Part shown: positions 6,515-15,612 of the stretch, in pieces
Numbering within the stretch: the stretch's first letter is position 1
Layout of the letters: each line of letters begins with the position of its first letter
Source: Thiomonas arsenitoxydans
GTDB taxonomy: Bacteria; Pseudomonadota; Gammaproteobacteria; Burkholderiales; Burkholderiaceae_C
Direction of reading: 5' to 3'
Length of the DNA: 64,000 bases
Assembly: GCF_000253115.1 (NCBI RefSeq)
Contig: NC_014145.1
Coordinates: 1,488,001 to 1,552,000, forward strand
The notes under the pieces: model-generated
Database searches by the model: none
Told to the model about the DNA's origin: nothing
Seen by the model: only the letters and a program-made list of their open reading frames with translations
Made by a program: the position numbers and the translations under genes

Positions 6515-9500
6515 TCAGCGCAGCCAGGCTTTCAGCCAGGTGTCGAGATGGTCTTCCATCATCCAGTCGGCCAGCACCTTGGCGCGTAGCGCGTCGCCCT
6601 GGGCGCGCAGCGCGGCGCGGTCGGAGATGGCTTCGCGCAGCGCGCGCGTCCAGTCGCGGTAGCGGTTGGCCACGCGGGTGACGGGAAAATCGCCCTGATA
6701 CGGCGTGAGATCGGAGCAGATGACCGGATAGCCGAGGATGCCGTATTCCAGCAGGCGCAGATGGCTCTTGGCTTCGTTGAAGGCGTTGTCTTCCAGCGGG
6801 GCGACGGCCAGATCGAGATCGAGCGCGGCCAGCCTGGCGGCATATTGATCGAGCGGCACGCCGGGGTGAAATTCCTTGACCAGCGGTTTGAGGGCTTCAG
6901 GGCACAGGCCGAAAAACACCCAATCGACTTCACTGGCCGTATCGCGCACCAGATCGGCAATCAGTTCGAGGTCGCCGGTATGGCCCACGCCCCCGGCCCA
7001 GCCTACGCGGGGCTTGCTGCGCTCGGCACGCTCAGGTTGCAAATGACCCCAGCGCGCGGCTTCGAGGTAATTGGGCTGCACCACGACTTCGTCGGTGAAA
7101 TGGGCATAAGCCTTGGCCAGCGGTTCGGTGGCTACCACCAGCCGGTTGCACAGCCCGGCGGCCTTGCGAAAGCGCTTGGCGATGTCTTTATGGATGGTGC
7201 TTTTGTGCACGCTTTTGTGCGGCAGATTGGTGATGAGGTCGTCGATCTCGAACACGCGAAACGCCTTGGAGGTGCGGGCGTGGCGCTCCAGCGCCTCGAT
7301 CTGCGGCCACTCCATCTGCCGCTGCACCACCAAGCTGTCGGGCTGCATGCGCTCCATTTCGGCGGGCTCGAACAGGCGCATGGTCTCCCAGCCCTGGGTG
7401 AGCCCGGCGCGGTTGAGCGCGCGCATGGGCGCGATGATGCGGTACTCGCCGCAGCCTTCACGGTCGGCGGGATGGACCAGGATGCGCGGACGGGGACGCC
7501 AGTCTGGATCCCAGCTCAGGCAGGGCTGATCGTCGAGCAGAAAGTCGGTGCTCGCAAGGCTAAGGTGGCGGTTGTAGGCGGGGTCGAAGGCGAGCTGCGG
7601 TAGCCACTTGGCATACATGGCGTCTTTTTCGGCGGCGAAGCGTTTGAGCTTGGCGTTGTCAGGCTGGGTCTCGGTGCCGCTCTTCTGGCTGGCCGAGCCT
7701 TCGTGCATCAGCAGCGCGTAGGGCGTGAACACGATGCGCAGGCCCGCCTCGCGCACTTTCAAACACAGATCGATGTCGTTGTAAGACACCTTGAAAGCCT
7801 GTTCGTCCAGACCGCCTACCTGCTCGTAAACGCTTTTGCGCACCAGCAGGCAGGCGCCGGTGACGGCCGAGAGATCTTGCGTGAGCTGGGCGCGGCCGAA
7901 GTAGCCGCGGTCTTCGGGCGGGCGGCCGATGAAGGGATTTCCTACAACTCCCAATAGACCCAGCGTCAGCCCGGCATGCTGAATCTTGCCGGGGGGATAG
8001 AGCAGCTTGGCACCGACGATGCCCACATCGGGCCGAACGGCGTGGCCCATCATTTCGTCGAGCCAGTCGTCGTGCAGCGCAGCGGTGTCGTTGTTGAGCA
8101 GCAGCAGATAGTCGCCGCGCGCGGCGCGGGCTGCGGCGTTGTTCATCGCCGAGAAGTTGAACGGGCCGGGCTGGCGCACCACGCGCAGGCGGCCGCCGAG
8201 TTCGGCCTCCTTGGCTTCGATGGCGGCCAGATAGTTGCGCGCATCAATCGTCTGGCTGTCGTTGTCGATGATGAGAATTTCGTAAGCCGGGTACTTGGTT
8301 TTTTCGATCACCGACTCCACGCAGCGCTGCAACAGCGGCAACTGGTCGCGCGTGGGAATGAGGATGGACACCAGCGGCCGCGCTTCGGGCAGCGGCCAGC
8401 GCACGCGGAACGATGGCGGAAATGGCCCCGGCTGCACCTGCGCCGCGATGCCCAGACGCTCGAAATGGCGCTGCAGGGCCGAGTGCCCGGCTTGCAGAAT
8501 TTCGGGCACCGACTTTTGCGTATGCCCCGAACCCTGAAGGCGGTGATAGAGCACCTCGGGCACATGGCCGAGGGCGGCTTCTCCTGCCCCCGTGCGCTGC
8601 AGATGCTCCCACGCCCGCAGCATCAGGTCGTAGTCTTCCGCGCCTTCAGCCTGCGGGTCGAAGCCACCGAGCGCCTCGAACAGATCGCGCCGGATCAGCA
8701 ACAGCCCGCCGACATAGGGCAGGCTGCGCAGATAGTCGAGATTGAAGTCGGGCTTGCAATGCGGGTTGGTGTGCTGACCATCGGCGGTGATCTGATCTTC
8801 GTCGGTGTAGACGATCTGCCACTGCGGATGCTCGCGCACGGCATGCGCGATGCGGAAGAGCGCATCCGGCGCGAGCTGGTCGCCCGCGTCGATCAGGCCG
8901 AGCCAGTTGGCCCCCGAGTTGCGCAACGCAGTGTTTGTTTCACGCATTTGCAGCTCTGGTGTGCTGTGTGAGGCAACCATAAAAGCCTGCGCAGCGAGCC
9001 ATTGCGCTTCCAGGCTGGCGAGGGTTTGTCGTTGCGAAAAAGCAGCGTTTGGCATCAGGACGAGAGCCGTGACGGCAGGCTCAATACCCTGTTCCGACCA
9101 ACTCGATATGGCCTCGTCGGCCCACTGGTGTTCTGCCGGAAGCCACCTACCTGCTGGCAACCATGGAAGGGTGATCTTTTGGGTCGGTACAGATACGGGA
9201 GCAGTACCTTCACGCCGCGCCATGTCGTCCAAGAGATGTTTTCTTCCTCGAGCGATCACGGCGTCACCGAGATCGTCGTGTCGACGGTATATCTCGATGT
9301 AATGCGACAGAAACTTGCCATGATGGGCCGCCAGCATGTTGTCGGCCTGCTCACGGTGGTGTACCACCGCCGTTACCGTTGGGATGTGTACGGGGTCTTT
9401 GAGACGGGCGTAGCGCAGCAGCAGATCCCAGTCTTCCAGGTTGTGCAGAGTCTCATCAAATTTTCCGATTTGATCAATGACCTGCCGCCGGTGCGCCCAC

Positions 9501-10759
9501 GTATTGACAGGAATGAAGTTGGCGACGAACAGACGTTGACGAGAGTAGCTGCAGTCGTCTATCTGCTTGCGCCGCTGAAGTTCGTGAATCTGTCCGTTGT
9601 CCAGCCGTTCAATCACATAGTCGGATTCGGTATAAACAAAGTCCGCGCCAGTGCGTGCCATCGCTTCGACGACCGTGGAAACGTGGCTAGGCTCAAAGGT
9701 GTCGTCATCATCGAGATAAGTGATGATGTCACCCTTAGAGATCGCCAACCCTGTATTGCGTGCAGCAGACAGGCCGCGGTTTGTTCCGTGGCGCACGTAC
9801 GTCAATGAGCGCCGCTCATCTCCGGTGGGTAGAAGGTGCTCTACACCTGTGCCGCAATCATTGACGACCAGAATTTCCAACCGCGGATAGTTCTGTGCCA
9901 GGACGCTATGCAGTGCCCGCGCCAGCAACGCTGGGCGCTGGTATGTCGGAATGATGACCGACACCAACGGCTGCGCCGATAGGGACGGAATCTGCGTATG
10001 CCTGTCAGGTTGGCTTTCCTGGGTAGAAGCGAGGGTAAGAAGTTCTCGTGCTCTGGCAACCTGCTCAGGTGAGTAAATTGCGTTGTGCCGTACCGTTATT
10101 ACGGCGCGCAGTTTGGAATCATCGCGTAAGGCTTGGTCGATCATGCTCGGCCCCGCCTTGCGGTAAGCGAATAGTGGACGGGGGATGTGAACTGCACGAG
10201 AACCGCAGACGGCTGCGGCGATCCAGAAGTCCCAGTCACAATAGCCCTGAGCTTCTTGCCGATAGCCGCCGACCGCGTCAAACAAGGTCCGACGATAGAG
10301 CGAACAGTAGGGAATAGTGTTTGATCTGCTGAGCGTAAGAAGGTCGAAGGGGCCGCACCGTACCTCCGTTTGCAGATGCCCGAAAAAATGCAGATCAGTA
10401 AAGGCGATATCGAAGTTGGGCGACAGCGTGAGGGCATCCAAGGTGGTCTTTAGGAAGCCAGACTCGAGTCGATCATCAGCATCGAGAGGAAGAATGAATT
10501 TCCCTCCGCTTGCTCTGATAGCCGTATTGCGGGCGTGGGCTACACCCTGATTGCGAGTGGAAATGCATCGGATGTCGAAGTCTGGGTTGGCATCAATCAG
10601 GCGCTGGGCAACGGCTTGCGTGTCGTCCGGACTGCCATCGTTGACGATCAGAATTTCCAAGTCACTGAAACCCTGGCTCAGAACACTCTCAATAGCTTCT
10701 TGAAGGAGATGCCCTTGTCTGAAACAAGGAATGACGACTGAGACTTGCGGTTTTTGCAT
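6515..10759 (-). CDS. Large multi-domain glycosyltransferase (four GT-A modules plus a GT-B-like module)
   Basis: A 1414-residue cytoplasmic protein predicted to build a glycan. Module 1 (about 1-240) is family-2-like: VSVVIPCFRQGHLLQEAIES with LPLDADDRL. Module 2 (about 265-500): VSVIIPTYQRPALLARALHS with TYLDDDDTF. Module 3 (about 540-790) has a weak N-terminal half but VYTDEDQI and GAEDYDLMLRAWE. Module 4 (about 805-1090): VSILIPTRDQLPLLQRCVES, LLLLNNDTAA and NDIDLCLKVREAG. The C-terminal 300 residues look like a GT-B (family 4-like) transferase: RVGWAGGVGHTGDLELIADL and LRLLEYGILGYPVICSD. It sits directly downstream of flgL, so flagellin or surface glycosylation is a reasonable inference. 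Base composition drops in the 5' part, from the start (10759) to about 8940, suggesting a mosaic origin. Confidence 0.85.
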   Translation of the reverse strand: MQKPQVSVVIPCFRQGHLLQEAIESVLSQGFSDLEILIVNDGSPDDTQAVAQRLIDANPDFDIRCISTRNQGVAHARNTAIRASGGKFILPLDADDRLESGFLKTTLDALTLSPNFDIAFTDLHFFGHLQTEVRCGPFDLLTLSRSNTIPYCSLYRRTLFDAVGGYRQEAQGYCDWDFWIAAAVCGSRAVHIPRPLFAYRKAGPSMIDQALRDDSKLRAVITVRHNAIYSPEQVARARELLTLASTQESQPDRHTQIPSLSAQPLVSVIIPTYQRPALLARALHSVLAQNYPRLEILVVNDCGTGVEHLLPTGDERRSLTYVRHGTNRGLSAARNTGLAISKGDIITYLDDDDTFEPSHVSTVVEAMARTGADFVYTESDYVIERLDNGQIHELQRRKQIDDCSYSRQRLFVANFIPVNTWAHRRQVIDQIGKFDETLHNLEDWDLLLRYARLKDPVHIPTVTAVVHHREQADNMLAAHHGKFLSHYIEIYRRHDDLGDAVIARGRKHLLDDMARREGTAPVSVPTQKITLPWLPAGRWLPAEHQWADEAISSWSEQGIEPAVTALVLMPNAAFSQRQTLASLEAQWLAAQAFMVASHSTPELQMRETNTALRNSGANWLGLIDAGDQLAPDALFRIAHAVREHPQWQIVYTDEDQITADGQHTNPHCKPDFNLDYLRSLPYVGGLLLIRRDLFEALGGFDPQAEGAEDYDLMLRAWEHLQRTGAGEAALGHVPEVLYHRLQGSGHTQKSVPEILQAGHSALQRHFERLGIAAQVQPGPFPPSFRVRWPLPEARPLVSILIPTRDQLPLLQRCVESVIEKTKYPAYEILIIDNDSQTIDARNYLAAIEAKEAELGGRLRVVRQPGPFNFSAMNNAAARAARGDYLLLLNNDTAALHDDWLDEMMGHAVRPDVGIVGAKLLYPPGKIQHAGLTLGLLGVVGNPFIGRPPEDRGYFGRAQLTQDLSAVTGACLLVRKSVYEQVGGLDEQAFKVSYNDIDLCLKVREAGLRIVFTPYALLMHEGSASQKSGTETQPDNAKLKRFAAEKDAMYAKWLPQLAFDPAYNRHLSLASTDFLLDDQPCLSWDPDWRPRPRILVHPADREGCGEYRIIAPMRALNRAGLTQGWETMRLFEPAEMERMQPDSLVVQRQMEWPQIEALERHARTSKAFRVFEIDDLITNLPHKSVHKSTIHKDIAKRFRKAAGLCNRLVVATEPLAKAYAHFTDEVVVQPNYLEAARWGHLQPERAERSKPRVGWAGGVGHTGDLELIADLVRDTASEVDWVFFGLCPEALKPLVKEFHPGVPLDQYAARLAALDLDLAVAPLEDNAFNEAKSHLRLLEYGILGYPVICSDLTPYQGDFPVTRVANRYRDWTRALREAISDRAALRAQGDALRAKVLADWMMEDHLDTWLKAWLR

Positions 10760-10773
10760 CGGAACTAGATGGG

Positions 10774-12027
10774 TCAGAGATACTGGAACAAGCTCAACCC
10801 CTGTACCTGCGTAAACGCCTTTTGCGCGGCCTGCAGGGCGGTGAGGCTGGACTGGTACTCGGTGATGACCTGTGGGTAGTTGATGCTGGTGAGCTGGGTT
10901 TGCTGGGTTTGTAGTTGCAGGGTGAGGCTGGAATTCTGGGTCTGCACAGCCTGCACTTGCTGCAGGCGGCTGCCGATGCTGGCTTGGGCGCTGAGCAGGT
11001 TGGTCTGGTTCTGGTCGAGGCTGGCCAGGGCATTACTGATGGACTGTGCGCGCAAGGCATTCGAGCCGGAGGCTTGCGCCGAAGCCGAGAAGGCCTGCGC
11101 CAGAGACTGAAAGGTCTGGAACAGGCTTTGCGGCGCGGCGGCGCCGATAGTGAAACTGTCGCCCGACGACGGGGTGCCGACGATGGGCACGGTGATGGCC
11201 GGGGTGTTGCCGGGGGGCAGGCTGATGCTCATGCCGGGAGTGAAGCTGCCGCTGGCGACCGGGCTGGCGGAGAACGCGCCGCCGTTGCCGCTGGCCACGG
11301 AGTAGGTCATCGACCCACCGCTGCCGCTGAAACTGATCTGGTACTGCGTGCCGTCGACCTGCAGGGTTTGCTGGGCCAGGGCGGTGTTGTTGACGGTGCC
11401 GGGCCCGGCGGTGGCGCCGCCGGTGTTGCTGCTGGCGGCGTTCACGCTGAAGGTGCCGTTGCCCGCGCGTGCATTCATGAACAGCGCGTTGCCGGGGTCG
11501 CCGATGGCGGTGTTCAGATTAGGGCCGAGCGCGAGCTGGTTCTGCCCGCCATCGCCCTGGTATTGCACGCTGCCATCCGCCTGAATGACGAAGGGCTGGG
11601 CGCCGCTCTTGCTGCCGGCGAAAAGATAGTTGCCCTGGCCGTCTTGGGTGTTGGCGTATTGCGCGAGTTGCTGCACATAGCCTTGCATGGTGGCCGCGGC
11701 GTTTTGCAGGTCTTGCGAGCTGACGGTGCCGTTATTCATCTGCACCGCGAGTTGCCGCGCCTGGCTGACCAGAGTGGTGACGCTTTGCAACGTAGCGCTT
11801 TCGAGTTGCAGCGAGTTTTGCGCGTTCTGTCCGTTTTGCGCGTAGCCGGCCAGGCGGTTGATCTGCCCGGTGAGGGCGACGTTCTGCGCCGCGGCGACCG
11901 GCTGGTCTGAGGGGTTGACCAAGGTGCTGCCGGTGGAGAGTTGCTGGCTCAGGGTGTTAAGGGTGTTCTGCTGATTGAGGATGCCGGTGAGACTGGCGGC
12001 GTAGAACTGAGAGGTGCTGATGCGCAT
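10774..12027 (-). CDS. flgL: Flagellar hook-filament junction protein FlgL
   Basis: FlgL (HAP3) is the junction protein between FlgK and the filament, secreted by the flagellar export apparatus. The 417-residue product starts MRISTSQFYAASLTGILNQQ, with the flagellin-like N-terminal coiled coil (LNTLSQQLSTGSTLVNPSDQ and PVAAAQNVALTGQINRL), and ends with the matching C-terminal helix. The Gly/Ser-rich centre (about 150-300) is the exposed domain. At 417 residues it is longer than E. coli FlgL (317), the difference being in that domain. It is last of the flgB-to-flgL run, 17 bases after flgK, and only 14 bases ahead of the glycosyltransferase, which may be cotranscribed. Confidence 0.95.
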   Translation of the reverse strand: MRISTSQFYAASLTGILNQQNTLNTLSQQLSTGSTLVNPSDQPVAAAQNVALTGQINRLAGYAQNGQNAQNSLQLESATLQSVTTLVSQARQLAVQMNNGTVSSQDLQNAAATMQGYVQQLAQYANTQDGQGNYLFAGSKSGAQPFVIQADGSVQYQGDGGQNQLALGPNLNTAIGDPGNALFMNARAGNGTFSVNAASSNTGGATAGPGTVNNTALAQQTLQVDGTQYQISFSGSGGSMTYSVASGNGGAFSASPVASGSFTPGMSISLPPGNTPAITVPIVGTPSSGDSFTIGAAAPQSLFQTFQSLAQAFSASAQASGSNALRAQSISNALASLDQNQTNLLSAQASIGSRLQQVQAVQTQNSSLTLQLQTQQTQLTSINYPQVITEYQSSLTALQAAQKAFTQVQGLSLFQYL

Positions 12028-12044
12028 GGCGATGCCCTTCCTTT

Positions 12045-14048
12045 TTACTGCACGGCCTGCAATAGCGAGGTGAACAGGCTGTTGCCCACCTGAATGGCCT
12101 TGGCCGCGGCCTGATACGCCTGCTGATATTGAATGAGGTTGGTCGCTTCTTCGTCGAGATTCACACCCGAGACCGACTGCTGCGCGGCAGATGCCTGGGC
12201 GGCGACGGCGCTGGCCGCGCTCAGTGCGCTCTGCGCCTGGTTGCCCTGCGTGGCGACCTGGCTGACGAGCTGCGAATAAGCGCCTTCGAGCGAGGTGCTG
12301 CCGCTTTCGAGCGTTTTGGCGGTTTGCAGCGCGGCCATGGCCTGCGCATTGCCGCCATTGCCACCGCTGGCCGGGCTTAGGGTAAAGGCGTCGCCCGAGA
12401 CGGCGGTGCTGCCGGCGAGGGTGACGTTCCAGTAGCCGCCCGGCGGGTTGTTGGCGTAAGGGATGGACAGCACCTGCCCGCTGCCGCCCAGGCTCAGGCT
12501 GCCGCTGGCCAGCACGGTGGCCGAGCCGGATTGCGTGACCTGAAAGCCCACGGCGCCGCTGGTGCCGCCACTGGTGAGCGTGACCTGCAGGGGGGTCGGC
12601 ACGCTCGCGCCCGAAATGACCAAGGCGCCGGCGCCGCTAGTGGCGCTGTATTGCCCGGCCGACAGGGTGAGGTTGCCCAGATTGGTGTTGACCAGGCTGC
12701 CCGATAGCATCTGCCCCGCGCTGGAAACATAGGGCGAGGCTGCGGCGATTTGCGTGGGGTTGGTGAGGACGGACTGAAAGTTGAGCGCCCCGTAGCGCGT
12801 GGGTTGCACCTCAAAGCTGTTGCCCGCCTGCGCCCCGCTGACGTTGACTTGCACGCCGTCGAAGTTCAGCACGGTGGCGCTGCCCGAGGTGCCCACTGTC
12901 GCCCCGCTGACGGGCTGGCCCGAGGAAAGATTGGTGACCGACCAGTTACTGCCGTCGTAGTTCAACCGGTAGTCGGCGGTGGTGAGCGCATTGGCATCGA
13001 CCACGCTGCCGCTGATGACGGCATTGCCGGTATTGGCCGAGCTGGCGAGCACCTGCACCGGCCCGGCCTGAAATAGGGCCGCGCCGAACTGGCCGTTGAG
13101 ATCGAGCCCCTGCGCCTGCTGGCTGTTCATGGCCGAAGCCAGACCGTCGGCGATGCGACCGAGCGCATTCTGCGCGGGCTGCAGCACCTGGCTGCGGAAC
13201 TGCAGCAGCCCGCCCAGCGTGCCGCCTTGCAGGCACTGCGACAGCACCGCGCCATTGGAGGCGTAGGCCACTTCGAGCTGCGACGGGTCGTAGGCACTGG
13301 GCGTGGTTTTCAGGTCGAACGATTGCGCACCGGCTACCAGCACCTGGCCGTTGCCGGTGAACACATTGACCTGATTGCCGCCTTGCGGCAGCACGGTCAC
13401 GCCCACCTGGCCCGATAACTGGGTGATGAGCTGATCGCGCTGGTCGAGCAGCGAGTTGGGCGTGCTGCCGGCGCCCGAGAGGGTATTGATCTGAACGTTG
13501 AGCTGGGCGATCTGCTGCGTGAGGCTGTTGATGGCGGTCACGCTCTGGCCGAGTTGCTGGTTGACGCCACTCGCCGCGCTTTGCAGTTGCTGCGCCGAAG
13601 TCTGAATGGTCTGGGCCAGCGACTGCGACTGGCTGATGAGGCTTTGCCGCGACGGGAGATCGGCCGGATTGGCCGCGACCTGCGCCACGCCGCTGGCGAA
13701 AAACTTGTTGATCGAGGTGCTCAGACCCGAGTCGGTGCCAGCGATCAGATTGGCGATGGGCTGGATCTGGGTGTTGAGGGTGTTTGCCCCGCTGGCGGTG
13801 GCCGCCGTGCTCCACACCTGCGATTGCAGATAGCTGTTGTAGCTGCGGGTCACGGCGTCGATCTGCGTGCCGTTGCCCAGATACTGCCCGCCATACAGGC
13901 TGGGCGTGAGGGTGCTCTGCACCGCCGTTTCGCGGCTGTAGCCGGGTGTGTTGACGTTGGCGATATTGTTGCCCGTGACCTGCAGCGCAGACTGCGCCGC
14001 TTGCAAGCCGGTGAGGGCATTGTTGAGAAGCCCGCTGATGCCCGACAT
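12045..14048 (-). CDS. flgK: Flagellar hook-associated protein FlgK
   Basis: FlgK (HAP1) caps the hook and joins it to FlgL. The 667-residue protein starts MSGISGLLNNALTGLQAAQS and has ITGNNIANVNTPGYSR-type rod/hook N-terminal residues (VTGNNIANVNTPGYSRETAV). The C-terminus VNLDEEATNLIQYQQAYQAA is the diagnostic FlgK end that forms the coiled coil with the N-terminus. The middle is a long Ser/Thr/Gly-rich region with no further assignment. It starts one base after the stop of the preceding orphan ORF and is followed by flgL; its predicted export chaperone FlgN is encoded at 3080. Confidence 0.96.
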   Translation of the reverse strand: MSGISGLLNNALTGLQAAQSALQVTGNNIANVNTPGYSRETAVQSTLTPSLYGGQYLGNGTQIDAVTRSYNSYLQSQVWSTAATASGANTLNTQIQPIANLIAGTDSGLSTSINKFFASGVAQVAANPADLPSRQSLISQSQSLAQTIQTSAQQLQSAASGVNQQLGQSVTAINSLTQQIAQLNVQINTLSGAGSTPNSLLDQRDQLITQLSGQVGVTVLPQGGNQVNVFTGNGQVLVAGAQSFDLKTTPSAYDPSQLEVAYASNGAVLSQCLQGGTLGGLLQFRSQVLQPAQNALGRIADGLASAMNSQQAQGLDLNGQFGAALFQAGPVQVLASSANTGNAVISGSVVDANALTTADYRLNYDGSNWSVTNLSSGQPVSGATVGTSGSATVLNFDGVQVNVSGAQAGNSFEVQPTRYGALNFQSVLTNPTQIAAASPYVSSAGQMLSGSLVNTNLGNLTLSAGQYSATSGAGALVISGASVPTPLQVTLTSGGTSGAVGFQVTQSGSATVLASGSLSLGGSGQVLSIPYANNPPGGYWNVTLAGSTAVSGDAFTLSPASGGNGGNAQAMAALQTAKTLESGSTSLEGAYSQLVSQVATQGNQAQSALSAASAVAAQASAAQQSVSGVNLDEEATNLIQYQQAYQAAAKAIQVGNSLFTSLLQAVQ

Positions 14049-14049
14049 C

Positions 14050-14490
14050 TCATCCCCTCCCTAAAGATTGGCCTTGCGTCTGGCCATACCCTTTGGCCAC
14101 GCCGCTTGCCGGCCCGTAGGTGGGTTCGGCGGTTTGCCGCTGCGACTGGGTGATGGCCTGCTGCAGCGCCGCGCTCCAGACGGTGAGGCTGTGCTGCAGC
14201 GCCAGGGTTTCGTCGCGCAGGGCGGTGACTTCGGCGGTGATTTCCGGGCTGTGGCCCAGCACGGGGTCGCCCGAGCGGCGGCGCTGCGCAAAGCCTTCGA
14301 GTGCCTGGAGCAGCGGTTGCCAGATGGGGGTTACGGGCGCGGCGCCTTCGCTGCCGGTATTCACCAGCGCCTGACGCTGCTGGCGCAGCACTTCGGTGAG
14401 CGCAGCGACGAGCTGGCGTTCGTCTTGAGGGGGCTGGAGCTGGGACATGGCGGCGGATGCGGGCGCAGGGGGTATGAGAGATAACGTCAC
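14050..14490 (-). CDS. Uncharacterised helical protein between flgJ and flgK
   Basis: An ORF of 146 codons whose GTG start overlaps the flgJ stop (GTGA) and whose stop is one base from the flgK start, so it is embedded in the hook operon. An alternative ATG start at 14448 gives 132 residues. I do not recognise the family. The product is mostly predicted helix, with ERQLVAALTEVLRQQRQALV and, later, AEVTALRDETLALQHSLTVW; the tail is Gly/Gln-rich. Size, helical pattern and place next to flgK/flgL are compatible with a FlgN-like secretion chaperone, but a flgN already exists at 3080. No signal peptide or membrane segment is visible. Confidence 0.6.
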   Translation of the reverse strand: MTLSLIPPAPASAAMSQLQPPQDERQLVAALTEVLRQQRQALVNTGSEGAAPVTPIWQPLLQALEGFAQRRRSGDPVLGHSPEITAEVTALRDETLALQHSLTVWSAALQQAITQSQRQTAEPTYGPASGVAKGYGQTQGQSLGRG

Positions 14491-15590
14491 TGCGCTGCAG
14501 AACTTGAATCCGGCCCTGAATCTACCCCAAGTTGCTGCAGCGCCAGCTGCATGCGCGGGCTGCGGGCGATGGCCACCAGCTTGGCGGCATAGTCGGGATC
14601 GGTGGCGTAGCCGCTGCGCTGCAGCGCGTTGGCGAACGCCGAAATATCGTTGCCCTGACCACGGGCCGACTGGTAACGCGGACGGGAGAGCAGGGCGGCG
14701 TAGTTGTCCACACTGTCGGCGACGTTCTGGTAAGCGCGGAAGGCGGCCGTGCCCACCGACGCCACGCCATTCTGAAATTCGCGGGTGAGTGTCTGCACGG
14801 TACCGCCGGTCCAGCCGCTGCCCGCCTTGACGCCAAACACATTGTTGCCCGGCGCGTGCTGCCCCCAGCCGGTTTCAAGCGCGGCCTGCGCCAGAATGGC
14901 CACAGGCGTGACGCCCAGCTGTTTGGCCGCGGTCTGTACGCTGGGCAGAATGCTGGCGATGAACGACTTGGCCTGTTCGAGCGGCGGGGTGGCGCTTTTG
15001 GCGGACGAGCTGGGCGCGGTGGGCGAGGTGCCGGGCATCGGGTTGAGCGGCTGCACCGGCAGGGCGTTCTGACGGTAGGTGGCGAGCGACTGTGTCGGCA
15101 AGGCCGCAGTCGCGCTGCTGGCCAGCGGAAGCGCACTGGCCTGTGTGTTCACCGCATGTGCGGCGATCGATCCGCTGTCAGCGGGGGTGCCCGAAGGCTG
15201 CTGCGACGAGGCGGGGTCGAGTCCGGGGTTGAGTCCGGGGTTGAGTCCGTAGCGGGTGGACAGCTCGCGAGCGATATAAGTGGCCAGCCCCATGCCTTGC
15301 CCCTGGCTGAGGGTGGTGGCGAGTTGCTGGGTGAACATCGACTTGAACATTGGCCCCGCGGTGTCGCCTAGCAGATCCGGCCCCAGGCTGGTGGCGTTCA
15401 TGGCGCTGAGCATTTGCTGCATCAGCAGCGCTTCGAATTGCTGCGCCACGGCCTTGATCGCCTGCGGGCTGCGCGGGTCGGCATTGGCGGCAGCCTTGAG
15501 CTGGTTCAGCCCCTGGAACGACAGACTGTTGGACGCCGCTGCGCCGCTGGGCGGCAGCGGGGACAGGGGCGGGCTGGGTGGCGTGGTCAT
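14487..15590 (-). CDS. flgJ: Peptidoglycan hydrolase / rod cap protein FlgJ
   Basis: FlgJ caps the growing rod in the periplasm and cuts peptidoglycan to let it through. The 367-residue product has the N-terminal rod-cap region (about 30-120: AIKAVAQQFEALLMQQMLSA, and MFKSMFTQQLATTLSQGQGM), a Pro/Ser/Ala-rich linker, and a C-terminal glucosaminidase domain from about 200. The catalytic Glu is in AALETGWGQHAPGNNVFGVK, with RAYQNVADSVDNYAALL further on. This is the dual-domain form typical of beta- and gammaproteobacteria. It follows flgI by 22 bases. Confidence 0.95.
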   Translation of the reverse strand: MTTPPSPPLSPLPPSGAAASNSLSFQGLNQLKAAANADPRSPQAIKAVAQQFEALLMQQMLSAMNATSLGPDLLGDTAGPMFKSMFTQQLATTLSQGQGMGLATYIARELSTRYGLNPGLNPGLDPASSQQPSGTPADSGSIAAHAVNTQASALPLASSATAALPTQSLATYRQNALPVQPLNPMPGTSPTAPSSSAKSATPPLEQAKSFIASILPSVQTAAKQLGVTPVAILAQAALETGWGQHAPGNNVFGVKAGSGWTGGTVQTLTREFQNGVASVGTAAFRAYQNVADSVDNYAALLSRPRYQSARGQGNDISAFANALQRSGYATDPDYAAKLVAIARSPRMQLALQQLGVDSGPDSSSAAQ

Positions 15591-15612
15591 GGCGGATGGG
15601 CTCTCGACTCGC

